Assembly: GCF_020686965.1 (NCBI RefSeq)
Contig: NZ_JAJEPS010000008.1
Location: forward strand, 79,644 to 143,643
Reading direction: 5' to 3'
Source: Hominiventricola filiformis
GTDB lineage: Bacteria; Bacillota; Clostridia; Lachnospirales; Lachnospiraceae
DNA length: 64,000 nucleotides
In this document: positions 43,830 through 51,783 of the stretch, one piece after another
Numbering within the stretch: position 1 is the stretch's first letter
Layout: the number at the start of each line of letters is the position of its first letter
Notes under the pieces: model-generated
What the model was told of the DNA's origin: nothing
What the model saw: only the letters and a program-made list of their open reading frames with translations
The model's database searches: none
Program-made: the position numbers and the translations under genes

Positions 43830-44270
43830 ATGGACTTATCGAATTTACAGTACGCTGAAGGCTCCAGACAGAGCAATAACTTCAGAAGAGGCCGTGGACA
43901 CGGTTCAGGAAACGGTAAGACAGCAGGTAAAGGTCATAAGGGTCAGAAAGCTCGTTCAGGAGCTCCGAGACCGGGCTTTGAAGGCGGTCAGATGCCTTTA
44001 TACAGAAGACTTCCGAAGAGAGGCTTTACTAATCGCAATACAAAAGAGATCGTTGCAATTAACTTAAGCGCTCTGGAAAGATTCGAAAATGACAGTGTAG
44101 TTTCTGTTGAGACTCTTATTGCAGAGGGTGTTGTTAAAAACCCGAAAGACGGAGTTAAGATCCTTGGAAATGGAGAGTTAACCAAGAAACTCACTGTACA
44201 GGCAAACGCTTTTTCTGCAAGTGCAGCAGCTAAAATTGAGGCTCTTGGTGGAAAAGCAGAGGTGATCTAA
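43830..44270 (+). CDS. rplO: Ribosomal protein uL15
   Basis: This 146-residue 50S protein has a long Gly/Arg-rich N-terminal arm (NNFRRGRGHGSGNGKTAGKG) that runs through rRNA. SD AAGGAGGTG precedes ATG 43830. Its last base overlaps the secY ATG, so the two are translationally coupled. Confidence 0.98.
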   Translation: MDLSNLQYAEGSRQSNNFRRGRGHGSGNGKTAGKGHKGQKARSGAPRPGFEGGQMPLYRRLPKRGFTNRNTKEIVAINLSALERFENDSVVSVETLIAEGVVKNPKDGVKILGNGELTKKLTVQANAFSASAAAKIEALGGKAEVI

Positions 44271-45586
44271 TGCTTAAAACGCTGCGGAATGCATTTAAAA
44301 TTGAAGATATTCGCAAGAAACTGATCTTCACTTTTTTAATGTTAATCGTTGTACGGTTTGGTTCCCAGCTTCCAATCCCAGGTGTAAACAGAACTTATTT
44401 CCAGGAATGGTTCGCAAGACAGACCGGTGACGCATTCAATTTTTTTGATGCGTTCACCGGCGGTTCTTTTACCAGCATGTCTTTATTTGCACTTGGTATT
44501 ACACCGTACATCACATCTTCCATTATTGTACAGCTTCTGACCATCGCTATTCCGAAACTGGAAGAGATGCAGAAGGATGGAGAGGATGGAAGAAAGAAGA
44601 TTCAGACCATTTCACGTTATTTGACGGTTGCACTGGCTCTCATCGAAGGTATTGCAATGACGATCGGATTTGGCGGAAGAGGATTGCTGGAATCCTTTAA
44701 CGTACCGAATTGCATTGTTGTCGTGGCCGCTATGACAGCTGGAAGTGCATTCCTTATGTGGATTGGTGAAGAAATCACGGAATATGGTGTGGGCAACGGT
44801 ATTTCCATCGTGCTCCTGATCAATATCGTGTCCAGAATCCCGGATGATTTTGTGACACTGTATGATCAGTTCATGAAAGGGAAGACAATCCTGAATGCAG
44901 TACTCGCTGCAGTCATTATCATTGCAGTTGTTCTTGTTACGGTTGTATTCGTTATCATCCTTCAGGATGGTGAAAGAAGAATTCCGGTACAGTATGCAAA
45001 GAAAATGCAGGGCCGCAAGATGGTAGGCGGACAGTCCACGAATATCCCGCTGAAGGTAAATACTGCAGGAGTTATCCCCGTTATCTTCGCTTCTTCCCTG
45101 ATGAGTTTCCCGGGAGTCATTGCTTCTCTTCTGGGCAAAACAGGAGGAACAGGTATCGGTTCCAAGATTCTGGCTGGATTAAGCCAGTCAAGCTGGTGTG
45201 ATCCCAGCAGACCTATCTATTCTATCGGTCTTGTGGTATATATTGTGCTGGTAGTATTCTTTGCATACTTCTACACATCCATTACCTTCAATCCGATCGA
45301 GATTTCCAATAATATGAAGCGCCAGGGTGGATTCATTCCAGGTATTCGTCCGGGTAAGCCGACTACGGAATATCTCAGCAAGATTTTAAATTACATTGTA
45401 TTTATCGGTGCAGTAGGACTGATTATAGTATGTGTGATCCCGATCGTATTCAATGGTGTCTTTGGCGCTAATGTATCCTTCGGAGGCACGTCCATCATCA
45501 TCATTGTAGGAGTTGTTCTGGAAACATTAAAACAGATCGAATCCCAGATGCTGGTACGTTACTATAAAGGTTTTCTGAACGATTAG
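44270..45586 (+). CDS. secY: Protein translocase subunit SecY
   Basis: This 438-residue inner-membrane channel has ten hydrophobic segments. The first cytoplasmic part and helix are typical (IRKKLIFTFLMLIVVRFG), with the plug-region residues after it and the conserved RRIPVQYAKK (about 240-249) and GFIPGIRPGKPT (about 358-369) loops. It moves unfolded proteins with SecE, SecG and SecA. A hairpin follows it. Confidence 0.98.
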   Translation: MLKTLRNAFKIEDIRKKLIFTFLMLIVVRFGSQLPIPGVNRTYFQEWFARQTGDAFNFFDAFTGGSFTSMSLFALGITPYITSSIIVQLLTIAIPKLEEMQKDGEDGRKKIQTISRYLTVALALIEGIAMTIGFGGRGLLESFNVPNCIVVVAAMTAGSAFLMWIGEEITEYGVGNGISIVLLINIVSRIPDDFVTLYDQFMKGKTILNAVLAAVIIIAVVLVTVVFVIILQDGERRIPVQYAKKMQGRKMVGGQSTNIPLKVNTAGVIPVIFASSLMSFPGVIASLLGKTGGTGIGSKILAGLSQSSWCDPSRPIYSIGLVVYIVLVVFFAYFYTSITFNPIEISNNMKRQGGFIPGIRPGKPTTEYLSKILNYIVFIGAVGLIIVCVIPIVFNGVFGANVSFGGTSIIIIVGVVLETLKQIESQMLVRYYKGFLND

Positions 45587-45600
45587 TCGATACAGAAAAA

Positions 45601-45646
45601 AGCCTGTACGGAAGTGCCAGAATGGTAATTTTGTACAGGCTATTTT
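45601..45646 (+). terminator. Hairpin between secY and adk (possible attenuator)
   Basis: AGCCTGTAC pairs with GTACAGGCT across a 23-base loop, followed by ATTTT. It may terminate part of the transcripts after secY. Confidence 0.5.
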
Positions 45647-45682
45647 AAAATGCATAAACTGGTATAAATTGGAGACACTATT

Positions 45683-46327
45683 ATGAAAATTATTATGTTA
45701 GGAGCTCCCGGAGCTGGAAAAGGAACACAGGCTAAAAAAATCGCTGAGAAGTGTGGTATTCCGCACATTTCCACAGGAGATATTTTCCGTGCAAATATTA
45801 AAAACGGAACTGAGCTTGGAAAAAAAGCGAAAACTTACATGGATCAGGGACTGCTTGTTCCGGATGAACTGGTATGCGATCTGGTAGTAGACAGAATTCA
45901 GCAGGATGACTGCAAAAAAGGTTACATTCTGGATGGATTTCCACGTACGATCCCGCAGGCAGAAAGTCTTGACAAGGCACTGCAGGCAATTGGTGAGAAA
46001 ATGGACTATGCCATTGACGTTGAAGTTCCGGACGAGAATATCGTTAAGAGAATGGGCGGACGCCGTGCCTGCGTAGGCTGCGGAGCTACCTATCATCTGG
46101 TATATGCACCGACCAAAAAAGAGGGAATCTGTGATGTATGCGGCGGCGAGCTGATTCTTCGTGATGATGATAAGCCAGAGACCGTTCAGAAACGTCTTGG
46201 CGTATATCATGAGCAGACCCAGCCGCTGATTGATTATTATAAGAATCAGGGAATCTTAAGAGAAGTAGACGGCTCTGTCGATATGGAGGATGTCTTCAAG
46301 GAGATTCTGAACATTCTGGGAGTATAA
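45683..46327 (+). CDS. adk: Adenylate kinase
   Basis: This 214-residue enzyme converts AMP and ATP to two ADP. It has the P-loop GAPGAGKGTQ (residues 7-16), the AMP-site STGDIFR, DGFPRT (about 84-89), and the zinc-type LID with CVGC and CDVC, as in Gram-positive long-form kinases. It is in the usual place between secY and map. Confidence 0.98.
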   Translation: MKIIMLGAPGAGKGTQAKKIAEKCGIPHISTGDIFRANIKNGTELGKKAKTYMDQGLLVPDELVCDLVVDRIQQDDCKKGYILDGFPRTIPQAESLDKALQAIGEKMDYAIDVEVPDENIVKRMGGRRACVGCGATYHLVYAPTKKEGICDVCGGELILRDDDKPETVQKRLGVYHEQTQPLIDYYKNQGILREVDGSVDMEDVFKEILNILGV

Positions 46328-46330
46328 GAA

Positions 46331-47086
46331 ATGTCAGTTACGATTAAATCTGCAAGAGAAATTGAATTGATGCGGGAAGCCGGCCGCCTGCTGGAGATAG
46401 TCCATGATGAGATGGCAAAGATCATCAGACCGGGTATTTCCACAATGGAAATTAATGAGTGCGGAGACAAAACCATCCGTCGTCTTGGCTGCACCCCGAA
46501 TTTCCTGAATTACGGCGGTTTTCCGGCCTCTATCTGTGTTTCAGTCAATGAAGAAGTTGTTCACGGCATTCCGCGCCGCGATCACATTCTGAAAGAAGGA
46601 GATATCGTAAGCCTGGATGCAGGACTCATCTACAAAGGATATCATTCTGATGCAGCGAGAACCCATGCGGTAGGCAAGGTAAGCCCGGAAGTTCAGAAAC
46701 TGATGGATGTGACGAAACAAAGCTTTTTCGAAGGAATCAAACAGGCAAAAGCAGGAAATCATCTTTTTGATATTTCCGCAGCCATTGATGATTACGTAAG
46801 CGGATTCGGTTACGGAATTGTACAGGATCTGGTAGGTCATGGAATTGGAACCAATCTTCATGAAGATCCTCAGATTCCGAACTTCCGTCAGAAACGCCAC
46901 GGTATCAAACTGGTGCCGGGTATGACACTGGCCATTGAGCCCATGATCAATATGGGAACCTGGAAAGTCAAATGGCTGGATGATGAATGGACCGTTATCT
47001 CAGAAGACCATTCTCCGTCCGCACATTATGAGAACACGGTTCTCATCACTGACGGCGAGCCGGAGATCCTGACTCTTCATCAGTAG
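46331..47086 (+). CDS. map: Methionine aminopeptidase, type I
   Basis: This 251-residue metalloenzyme removes the first Met from new proteins. Metal ligands are seen in VSLDAGLIYKGYHSDAAR (two Asp), GHGIGTNLHEDPQIPN (His), LAIEPM (Glu) and ENTVLI (Glu). It starts 3 bases after the adk stop. Confidence 0.98.
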   Translation: MSVTIKSAREIELMREAGRLLEIVHDEMAKIIRPGISTMEINECGDKTIRRLGCTPNFLNYGGFPASICVSVNEEVVHGIPRRDHILKEGDIVSLDAGLIYKGYHSDAARTHAVGKVSPEVQKLMDVTKQSFFEGIKQAKAGNHLFDISAAIDDYVSGFGYGIVQDLVGHGIGTNLHEDPQIPNFRQKRHGIKLVPGMTLAIEPMINMGTWKVKWLDDEWTVISEDHSPSAHYENTVLITDGEPEILTLHQ

Positions 47087-47109
47087 ATCCTCTTAAGGGA
47101 GAATGATCT

Positions 47110-47298
47110 ATGGTAAAGATGGAAGCGGGAATGCTGGCCAGAAGCAAGGCTGGCCATGACCGAAACAGAATCTATGTCATAATCCGCGCAGATGCGGAAT
47201 ATGTATGGTTAGCAGACGGGGTTCACCGGACAGCGGAGAATCCGAAAAAGAAAAAACGCAGACATGTCCAGGTAATACACCGGACAATGGAGGAATAA
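47110..47298 (+). CDS. KOW-domain RNA-binding protein (L14e-like)
   Basis: This 62-residue protein has a KOW-like start (GMLARSKAGHDRNRIYVIIR) and a Lys/Arg-rich end. It is found between map and infA in many clostridia and is thought to bind RNA. Its stop lies 2 bases before the infA ATG. The ribosomal or regulatory role is not established. Confidence 0.85.
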   Translation: MVKMEAGMLARSKAGHDRNRIYVIIRADAEYVWLADGVHRTAENPKKKKRRHVQVIHRTMEE

Positions 47299-47300
47299 AA

Positions 47301-47519
47301 ATGTCTAAAGCAGATGCAATTGAAATCGAAGGAACTGTAATTGAGAAACTCCCCAACGCTACCTTCCAGGTAGAGCTGGAGAATGGACACAAAGTACTGG
47401 CACATATCAGTGGTAAACTCCGGATGAACTTCATCCGTATCCTGCCGGGTGATAAAGTGACCATCGAGCTCTCCCCGTATGATCTGTCCAAGGGACGTAT
47501 TATCTGGAGAGATAAATAG
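47301..47519 (+). CDS. infA: Translation initiation factor IF-1
   Basis: This 72-residue OB-fold protein occupies the A site during initiation. ATG 47301 with AATGGAGGAA upstream is the start; earlier in-frame codons lie in the KOW gene. It has IEIEGTVIEKLPNATFQVEL and the end SKGRIIWRDK. Confidence 0.98.
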   Translation: MSKADAIEIEGTVIEKLPNATFQVELENGHKVLAHISGKLRMNFIRILPGDKVTIELSPYDLSKGRIIWRDK

Positions 47520-47540
47520 GAAAGTAAATATGATTGTATA

Positions 47541-47570
47541 AGACAGGTTCGTTACGGATCTGTCTTTTTT
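47541..47570 (+). terminator. Terminator after infA
   Basis: AGACAGGTTC pairs with GGATCTGTCT (with G-T pairs), then six T. It divides the superoperon into two transcription units. Confidence 0.82.
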
Positions 47571-47589
47571 GAAATTTTCAAAAAAACTC

Positions 47590-47618
47590 TTGCAATTTGG
47601 AAATTGATATGCTACTAT
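47590..47618 (+). promoter_or_regulatory. Promoter of the rpmJ-rpsM-rpoA unit
   Basis: TTGCAA (47590-47595) and TACTAT (47613-47618) are 17 bases apart; TG at 47610-47611 makes an extended -10. It restarts transcription after the infA terminator, about 165 bases before rpmJ. Confidence 0.65.
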
Positions 47619-47787
47619 ACTCTAGTATGATTTTCACGGGATCATTGCGCCTGTTTTTTGTGCGCATTTCAGTGGTTTTTGTGAAGATCGGAAACAAGAA
47701 ATGCCTTGTTTTCTTTAAATTTCTGCTTCAAAACCCAGTGGTGGGAAGACAAAAGAAAACGCAAGATGTGAAAGGAGGATTTTTACG

Positions 47788-47901
47788 ATGAAAGTAAGAT
47801 CATCTGTAAAACCCATTTGCGAGAAATGCAAAATCATCAAAAGAAAAGGTAGTATCAGAGTAATTTGCGAGAATCCGAAGCACAAACAGCGTCAGGGCTA
47901 A
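47788..47901 (+). CDS. rpmJ: Ribosomal protein bL36
   Basis: This 37-residue protein starts at ATG 47788 behind AAAGGAGGA. It has the zinc ligands Cys11, Cys14, Cys27 and His32 (CEKC, then CENPKH), so it is the zinc-binding form. It is the smallest protein gene of the window. Confidence 0.97.
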   Translation: MKVRSSVKPICEKCKIIKRKGSIRVICENPKHKQRQG

Positions 47902-48176
47902 TTCGCGAACTGTGATTCTTGTGGAAAATTATTTTTGTGCGGCTGCACGGGATGCCTTTAAACAGCAGGTATCTTCGTGATTACAAAATAGATTTGACCA
48001 GGATTATTCACAATGATATTGCTTAAAACGGAGAAATGCGGATGCAGAGTATCTGAAAGGTCGGGTATTTATCCGGCTGGATGCGCCAAAAGAGCGTGTC
48101 TCATTTAGGAAAGTGTCAACGGGCACCTATTAAAAAACGCCCGGAACCCAATTTTTTATTAGGAGGAATAATCACA
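47902..48176 (+). promoter_or_regulatory. Long intergenic leader before rpsM
   Basis: The 275-base gap has no gene. It can form a hairpin CGGGC/GCCCG at 48120-48143 shortly before the rpsM SD, and the GC-rich 48030-48090 part also looks structured. A control element for the alpha operon is possible but not proven. Confidence 0.4.
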
Positions 48177-48545
48177 ATGGCTCGTATTGCTGGTGTAGAT
48201 TTACCGAGAGAAAAACGTGTTGAGATCGGTCTGACTTACATCTTCGGAATCGGAAGAGTAAGCTCCAATCGTATTCTTGCACAGGCTGGGGTTAACCCGG
48301 ATACCCGTGTCAGAGATCTGACTGACGATGAGGTTAAAAGAATCAGTGCTGTTATCGACGAGACTCAGACCGTCGAGGGTGATCTGAAGAGACAGATCGC
48401 TATGGATATCAAGAGACTTCAGGAGATCGGATGCTATAGAGGTGTTCGTCATCGTAGAAGCCTTCCGGTTCGTGGTCAGAAAACTAAGACCAATGCAAGA
48501 ACCAGAAAAGGTCCGAAGAAGACTGTTGCTAATAAGAAGAAATAA
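48177..48545 (+). CDS. rpsM: Ribosomal protein uS13
   Basis: This 122-residue protein of the 30S head contacts P-site tRNA. ATG 48177 follows AGGAGGAATAAT; the reading frame extends upstream without an SD. It has the RGVRHRRSLPVRGQKTKTNA motif near residue 90. Confidence 0.98.
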   Translation: MARIAGVDLPREKRVEIGLTYIFGIGRVSSNRILAQAGVNPDTRVRDLTDDEVKRISAVIDETQTVEGDLKRQIAMDIKRLQEIGCYRGVRHRRSLPVRGQKTKTNARTRKGPKKTVANKKK

Positions 48546-48598
48546 GTAGTACCCTGTTAATCGATAGAATGTATTTAAGAAAGTAGGTTAGTTTAGAA

Positions 48599-48991
48599 AT
48601 GGCTAAAGTTACGAAAAAAGTGACAAAAAAGCGTATCAAGAAAAACGTTGAACGCGGACAGGCACATATCCAGTCATCTTTTAATAACACAATCGTTACC
48701 CTGACAGATGCAGAAGGTAACGCACTGAGCTGGGCAAGTGCCGGTGGTCTTGGTTTTAGAGGTTCAAGGAAATCTACTCCTTACGCTGCTCAGACGGCTG
48801 CTGAGACTGCTACCAAAGCAGCTCTTATTCACGGTCTGAAGACTGTAGATGTATTTGTAAAAGGACCTGGTTCAGGAAGAGAAGCTGCAATCCGTGCACT
48901 TCAGGCTTGTGGACTTGAGGTTGTCAGCATCACAGACGTTACTCCGGTACCGCACAACGGATGCCGGCCGCCGAAACGCAGAAGAGTTTAA
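48599..48991 (+). CDS. rpsK: Ribosomal protein uS11
   Basis: This 130-residue platform protein has SFNNTIVTLTDAEGNALSWAS and the C-terminal TPVPHNGCRPPKRRRV. An SD is not strong (AAGTAGG), so it may depend on coupling to rpsM. Confidence 0.98.
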   Translation: MAKVTKKVTKKRIKKNVERGQAHIQSSFNNTIVTLTDAEGNALSWASAGGLGFRGSRKSTPYAAQTAAETATKAALIHGLKTVDVFVKGPGSGREAAIRALQACGLEVVSITDVTPVPHNGCRPPKRRRV

Positions 48992-49007
48992 TAGGAGGGT
49001 ATGAAAG

Positions 49008-49601
49008 ATGGCAGTAAATAGAACACCTGTCCTTAAAAGATGCCGGTCCCTTGATCTGGACCCGATCTATTTAGGAATTGATAAAAAATCTAACAGACAT
49101 TCTCAGAGAGGCAATAAGAAGATTTCCGAGTACGGACTTCAGCTGAGAGAGAAACAGAAAGCAAAATTCATCTACGGTGTACTTGAGAAACCTTTCCGTA
49201 ATTACTACAAAAAGGCTGATCGTATGAAAGGTATGACCGGTGAGAACCTGATGGTTATGCTTGAGACCAGACTGGATAACGTAATCTTCCGTCTTGGATT
49301 TGCAAGAACCCGTCAGGAGGCAAGACAGATCGTTGACCACAAACACGTTCTTGTAAACGGAAAACAGGTTAACATCCCGTCTTATCTTGTAAAAGCTGGT
49401 GACACTGTAGAGATCAAAGAGTCCTGCAAAGGATCTGATCGTTACAAAGCTGTACTTGAGACCACCGCTGGAAGACTTGTTCCGGAGTGGCTTGAGTCCG
49501 ATCAGGAGAACCTGAAAGGTGTAGTTAAAGAGCTCCCGACCAGAGACATGATCGATGTCCCGGTAAACGAGATGCTTATCGTCGAGCTGTATTCCAAGTA
49601 A
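49008..49601 (+). CDS. rpsD: Ribosomal protein uS4
   Basis: This 197-residue assembly protein has an N-terminal domain with a single Cys, so it is the zinc-free form, and an S4 RNA-binding domain (RLDNVIFRLGFARTRQEARQ, about 88-107). SD AGGAGGGT precedes ATG 49008. In Bacillus the gene is apart from this operon; here it is between rpsK and rpoA as in most bacteria. Confidence 0.98.
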   Translation: MAVNRTPVLKRCRSLDLDPIYLGIDKKSNRHSQRGNKKISEYGLQLREKQKAKFIYGVLEKPFRNYYKKADRMKGMTGENLMVMLETRLDNVIFRLGFARTRQEARQIVDHKHVLVNGKQVNIPSYLVKAGDTVEIKESCKGSDRYKAVLETTAGRLVPEWLESDQENLKGVVKELPTRDMIDVPVNEMLIVELYSK

Positions 49602-49635
49602 TTTGTCGCCTAACACAGAACAGGAGGGGCTTTTC

Positions 49636-50595
49636 GTGGTGGTATTTAATAAACCCAAGATTGAAATAGCAGATATTTCAGAAGATAAAAAATATGGTAA
49701 GTTCGTTGTTGAACCATTGGAAAGAGGCTATGGTACGACCCTCGGCAACTCCCTGAGAAGAATTATGCTGTCCTCCCTGCCGGGCACTGCAGTAAGCCAG
49801 GTAAAGATTGACGGCGTACTTCATGAATTCAGCTCTATCCCGGGCGTTAAAGAAGATGTGACTGAGATCATCATGAACATCAAGAGCCTTTCCATCAAGA
49901 ATAACAGCGATTCAGAGGAAGCAAAGGTCGCTTACATTGATTTTGAAGGTGAAGGTGTAGTCACTGCTGGAGATATCCAGTGTGATCCGGATATTGAGAT
50001 CCTCAATCCGGATCTGGTGATCGCTCACTTAAACGGCGGCGCAGACAGCAAGCTTTATATGGAGCTGACCATTACCAAGGGAAGAGGTTATGTAAGCGCA
50101 GACAAGAATAAGAATGACGAGCTTCCGATTGGTGTGATTGCAGTGGATTCCATCTACACACCGGTGGAGCGTGTAAATCTTACAGTACAGAATACTCGTG
50201 TCGGACAGGTTACCGACTATGATAAACTGACTCTGGACGTGTACACCAATGGTACACTGGCTCCGGACGAGGCTGTCAGCCTTGCAGCAAAGGTTCTGAG
50301 CGAGCATTTAAGCTTGTTCATTGATCTTTCCGAAAATGCAAAACAGGCAGAGATCATGGTTGAGACTGAGAGCGATGAGAAAGAAAAAGTTCTTGAGATG
50401 AACATCGATGAGCTGGAGCTTTCCGTACGTTCTTACAATTGTCTGAAGAGAGCAGGAATCAATACTGTAGAAGAGCTTTGCAACCGCACTTCTGAGGATA
50501 TGATGAAGGTTCGTAACCTTGGTCGTAAATCTCTGGAAGAGGTACTTGCAAAACTGAAAGAACTTGGTCTGGAGTTAAACCAGAGCGAGGAGTAA
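49636..50595 (+). CDS. rpoA: RNA polymerase alpha subunit
   Basis: GTG 49636 behind CAGGAGGGG gives 319 residues; the upstream in-frame ATG at 49603 sits before the SD. The N-terminal domain has VEPLERGYGTTLGNSLRR (assembly with beta), and the C-terminal domain LELSVRSYNCLKRAGINTV (DNA and activator contact) is separated by an acidic linker. Confidence 0.97.
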   Translation: MVVFNKPKIEIADISEDKKYGKFVVEPLERGYGTTLGNSLRRIMLSSLPGTAVSQVKIDGVLHEFSSIPGVKEDVTEIIMNIKSLSIKNNSDSEEAKVAYIDFEGEGVVTAGDIQCDPDIEILNPDLVIAHLNGGADSKLYMELTITKGRGYVSADKNKNDELPIGVIAVDSIYTPVERVNLTVQNTRVGQVTDYDKLTLDVYTNGTLAPDEAVSLAAKVLSEHLSLFIDLSENAKQAEIMVETESDEKEKVLEMNIDELELSVRSYNCLKRAGINTVEELCNRTSEDMMKVRNLGRKSLEEVLAKLKELGLELNQSEE

Positions 50596-50608
50596 GGAAT
50601 GATAACTG

Positions 50609-50704
50609 CCCGCATTAGTAAGTCCGATGAGCGTAATGCGGGTAGATGTATGTAAGTTGAAGCCAGACCCCTGGACAGTAAGTCCGATGAAGCGTGTGCA
50701 GGGG
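50609..50704 (+). promoter_or_regulatory. Tandem hairpins with identical loops before rplQ
   Basis: Hairpin 1 (50609-50642) has stem CCCGCATTA/TAATGCGGG. Hairpin 2 (50668-50704) has stem CCCCTG/CAGGGG. Both carry AGTAAGTCCGATGA followed by GCGT in the loop, although the stems differ. Equal loops on unlike stems point to a bound ligand, probably a ribosomal protein, just before the rplQ SD. Confidence 0.72.
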
Positions 50705-50729
50705 CGCAACCAAATGGAGGAAAATAAAA

Positions 50730-51254
50730 ATGGCAAAATATAGAAAACTCAGCAGAACTGCTGCACAGAGAAAAGCATTACTCAGAGGTCAGGTAACTGC
50801 ACTGCTGGCTAATGGCAAAATCGTTACTACTGAGGCTAAGGCTAAAGAGATCCGCAAGATCGCTGAAGGTCTGATCGCTCTTGGCGTAAAAGAGAAAGAT
50901 AATTTCGAGACTGTAAAAGTTACCGCTAAAGTTGCTCGTAAAGACAAAGATGGTAAGAGAGTCAAAGAAGTTGTTGATGGAAAGAAAGTAACTGTTTATG
51001 ATGAAGTTGAGAAAGAGATCAAAAAAGATCTTCCGTCCAGACTTCATGCAAGAAGACAGATGCTGAAAGTTCTCTACACCGTTAAAACTCCGGTAGAGGG
51101 AAGCAAAAAGACCAAAGAAGTAGATATGGTTGCTAAGATCTTCGATGAGATCGCACCGAAATACGCTGGAAGAAACGGCGGATATACCCGTATCGTTAAA
51201 ATCGGCCAGAGAAAAGGTGACGCAGCTATGGAAGTTCTTCTGGAGCTCGTTTAA
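50730..51254 (+). CDS. rplQ: Ribosomal protein bL17 with internal insertion
   Basis: ATG 50730 behind ATGGAGGAAAAT gives 174 residues. The start YRKLSRTAAQRKALLRGQVTA and the end KYAGRNGGYTRIVKIGQRKGD are typical. A Lys/Val-rich insertion of about 50 residues (around 55-105) makes it longer than the usual 113-125; this is a Lachnospiraceae-type feature. It is the last gene before a strong terminator. Confidence 0.97.
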   Translation: MAKYRKLSRTAAQRKALLRGQVTALLANGKIVTTEAKAKEIRKIAEGLIALGVKEKDNFETVKVTAKVARKDKDGKRVKEVVDGKKVTVYDEVEKEIKKDLPSRLHARRQMLKVLYTVKTPVEGSKKTKEVDMVAKIFDEIAPKYAGRNGGYTRIVKIGQRKGDAAMEVLLELV

Positions 51255-51273
51255 TTTAAGTTTGAACCTTTTG

Positions 51274-51304
51274 AACCGCAGGAACAAATTCCTGCGGTTT
51301 TTTT
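51274..51304 (+). terminator. Terminator of the ribosomal superoperon
   Basis: A perfect 11-base-pair stem AACCGCAGGAA/TTCCTGCGGTT with loop CAAA is followed by a T run. Confidence 0.95.
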
Positions 51305-51316
51305 ATGATACAGGAA

Positions 51317-51345
51317 TTGCCATCTAAGTAGAAATCTTCTATAAT
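51317..51345 (+). promoter_or_regulatory. Promoter of the PH-domain gene
   Basis: TTGCCA (51317-51322) and TATAAT (51340-51345) are 17 bases apart. The -10 covers the ATG at 51344, so that codon cannot be the start of the protein. Confidence 0.75.
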
Positions 51346-51376
51346 GGATACAAACAGGGAAAGGCAGGTATCTCAT

Positions 51377-51778
51377 ATGGATATTCTTTGGAGCGATCGG
51401 AAAAGATGGACATTTTTTGGACTTCCGTGGACATTTACAAAATACATTTGTACGTCGGAAAAATTTATTGTAGAATCCGGAGTTTTTTCTAAAAAAGAGG
51501 AGGAGATCCGGCTGTACCGTATTATGGATCTGACACTGGAGCGGTCTTTCGTACAGAGACTGTTTGGACTGGGAACCATTACCTGCGATACGGTAGATAA
51601 ATCTACCCCAAAACTGTGCATTAAAAATGTAAAGGACTCCAGACGGGTCAAAGAACTGATTTCAGAGGCGGTAGAAAAAGAACGTGTGAAAAAACGGGTA
51701 TCTTCCCGCGAATATATGACAGTGGATGATGATTGTGATTGCGACTGTGACTGTGATCACGATCATGAGGAGGATTAA
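51377..51778 (+). CDS. PH-domain protein with Asp/Cys/His-rich tail
   Basis: ATG 51377 is used because the earlier in-frame ATG lies in the promoter -10; this gives 133 residues. The body (FTKYICTSEKFIVESGVF, EEIRLYRIMDLTLERSF, RLFGLGTITCDTVD) matches the bacterial bPH2 domain. The end is an unusual tail of Asp, Cys and His (DDDCDCDCDCDHDHEED) that could bind metal. The cellular role is unknown. The aminotransferase gene follows by 5 bases. Confidence 0.83.
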   Translation: MDILWSDRKRWTFFGLPWTFTKYICTSEKFIVESGVFSKKEEEIRLYRIMDLTLERSFVQRLFGLGTITCDTVDKSTPKLCIKNVKDSRRVKELISEAVEKERVKKRVSSREYMTVDDDCDCDCDCDHDHEED

Positions 51779-51783
51779 TCAAA

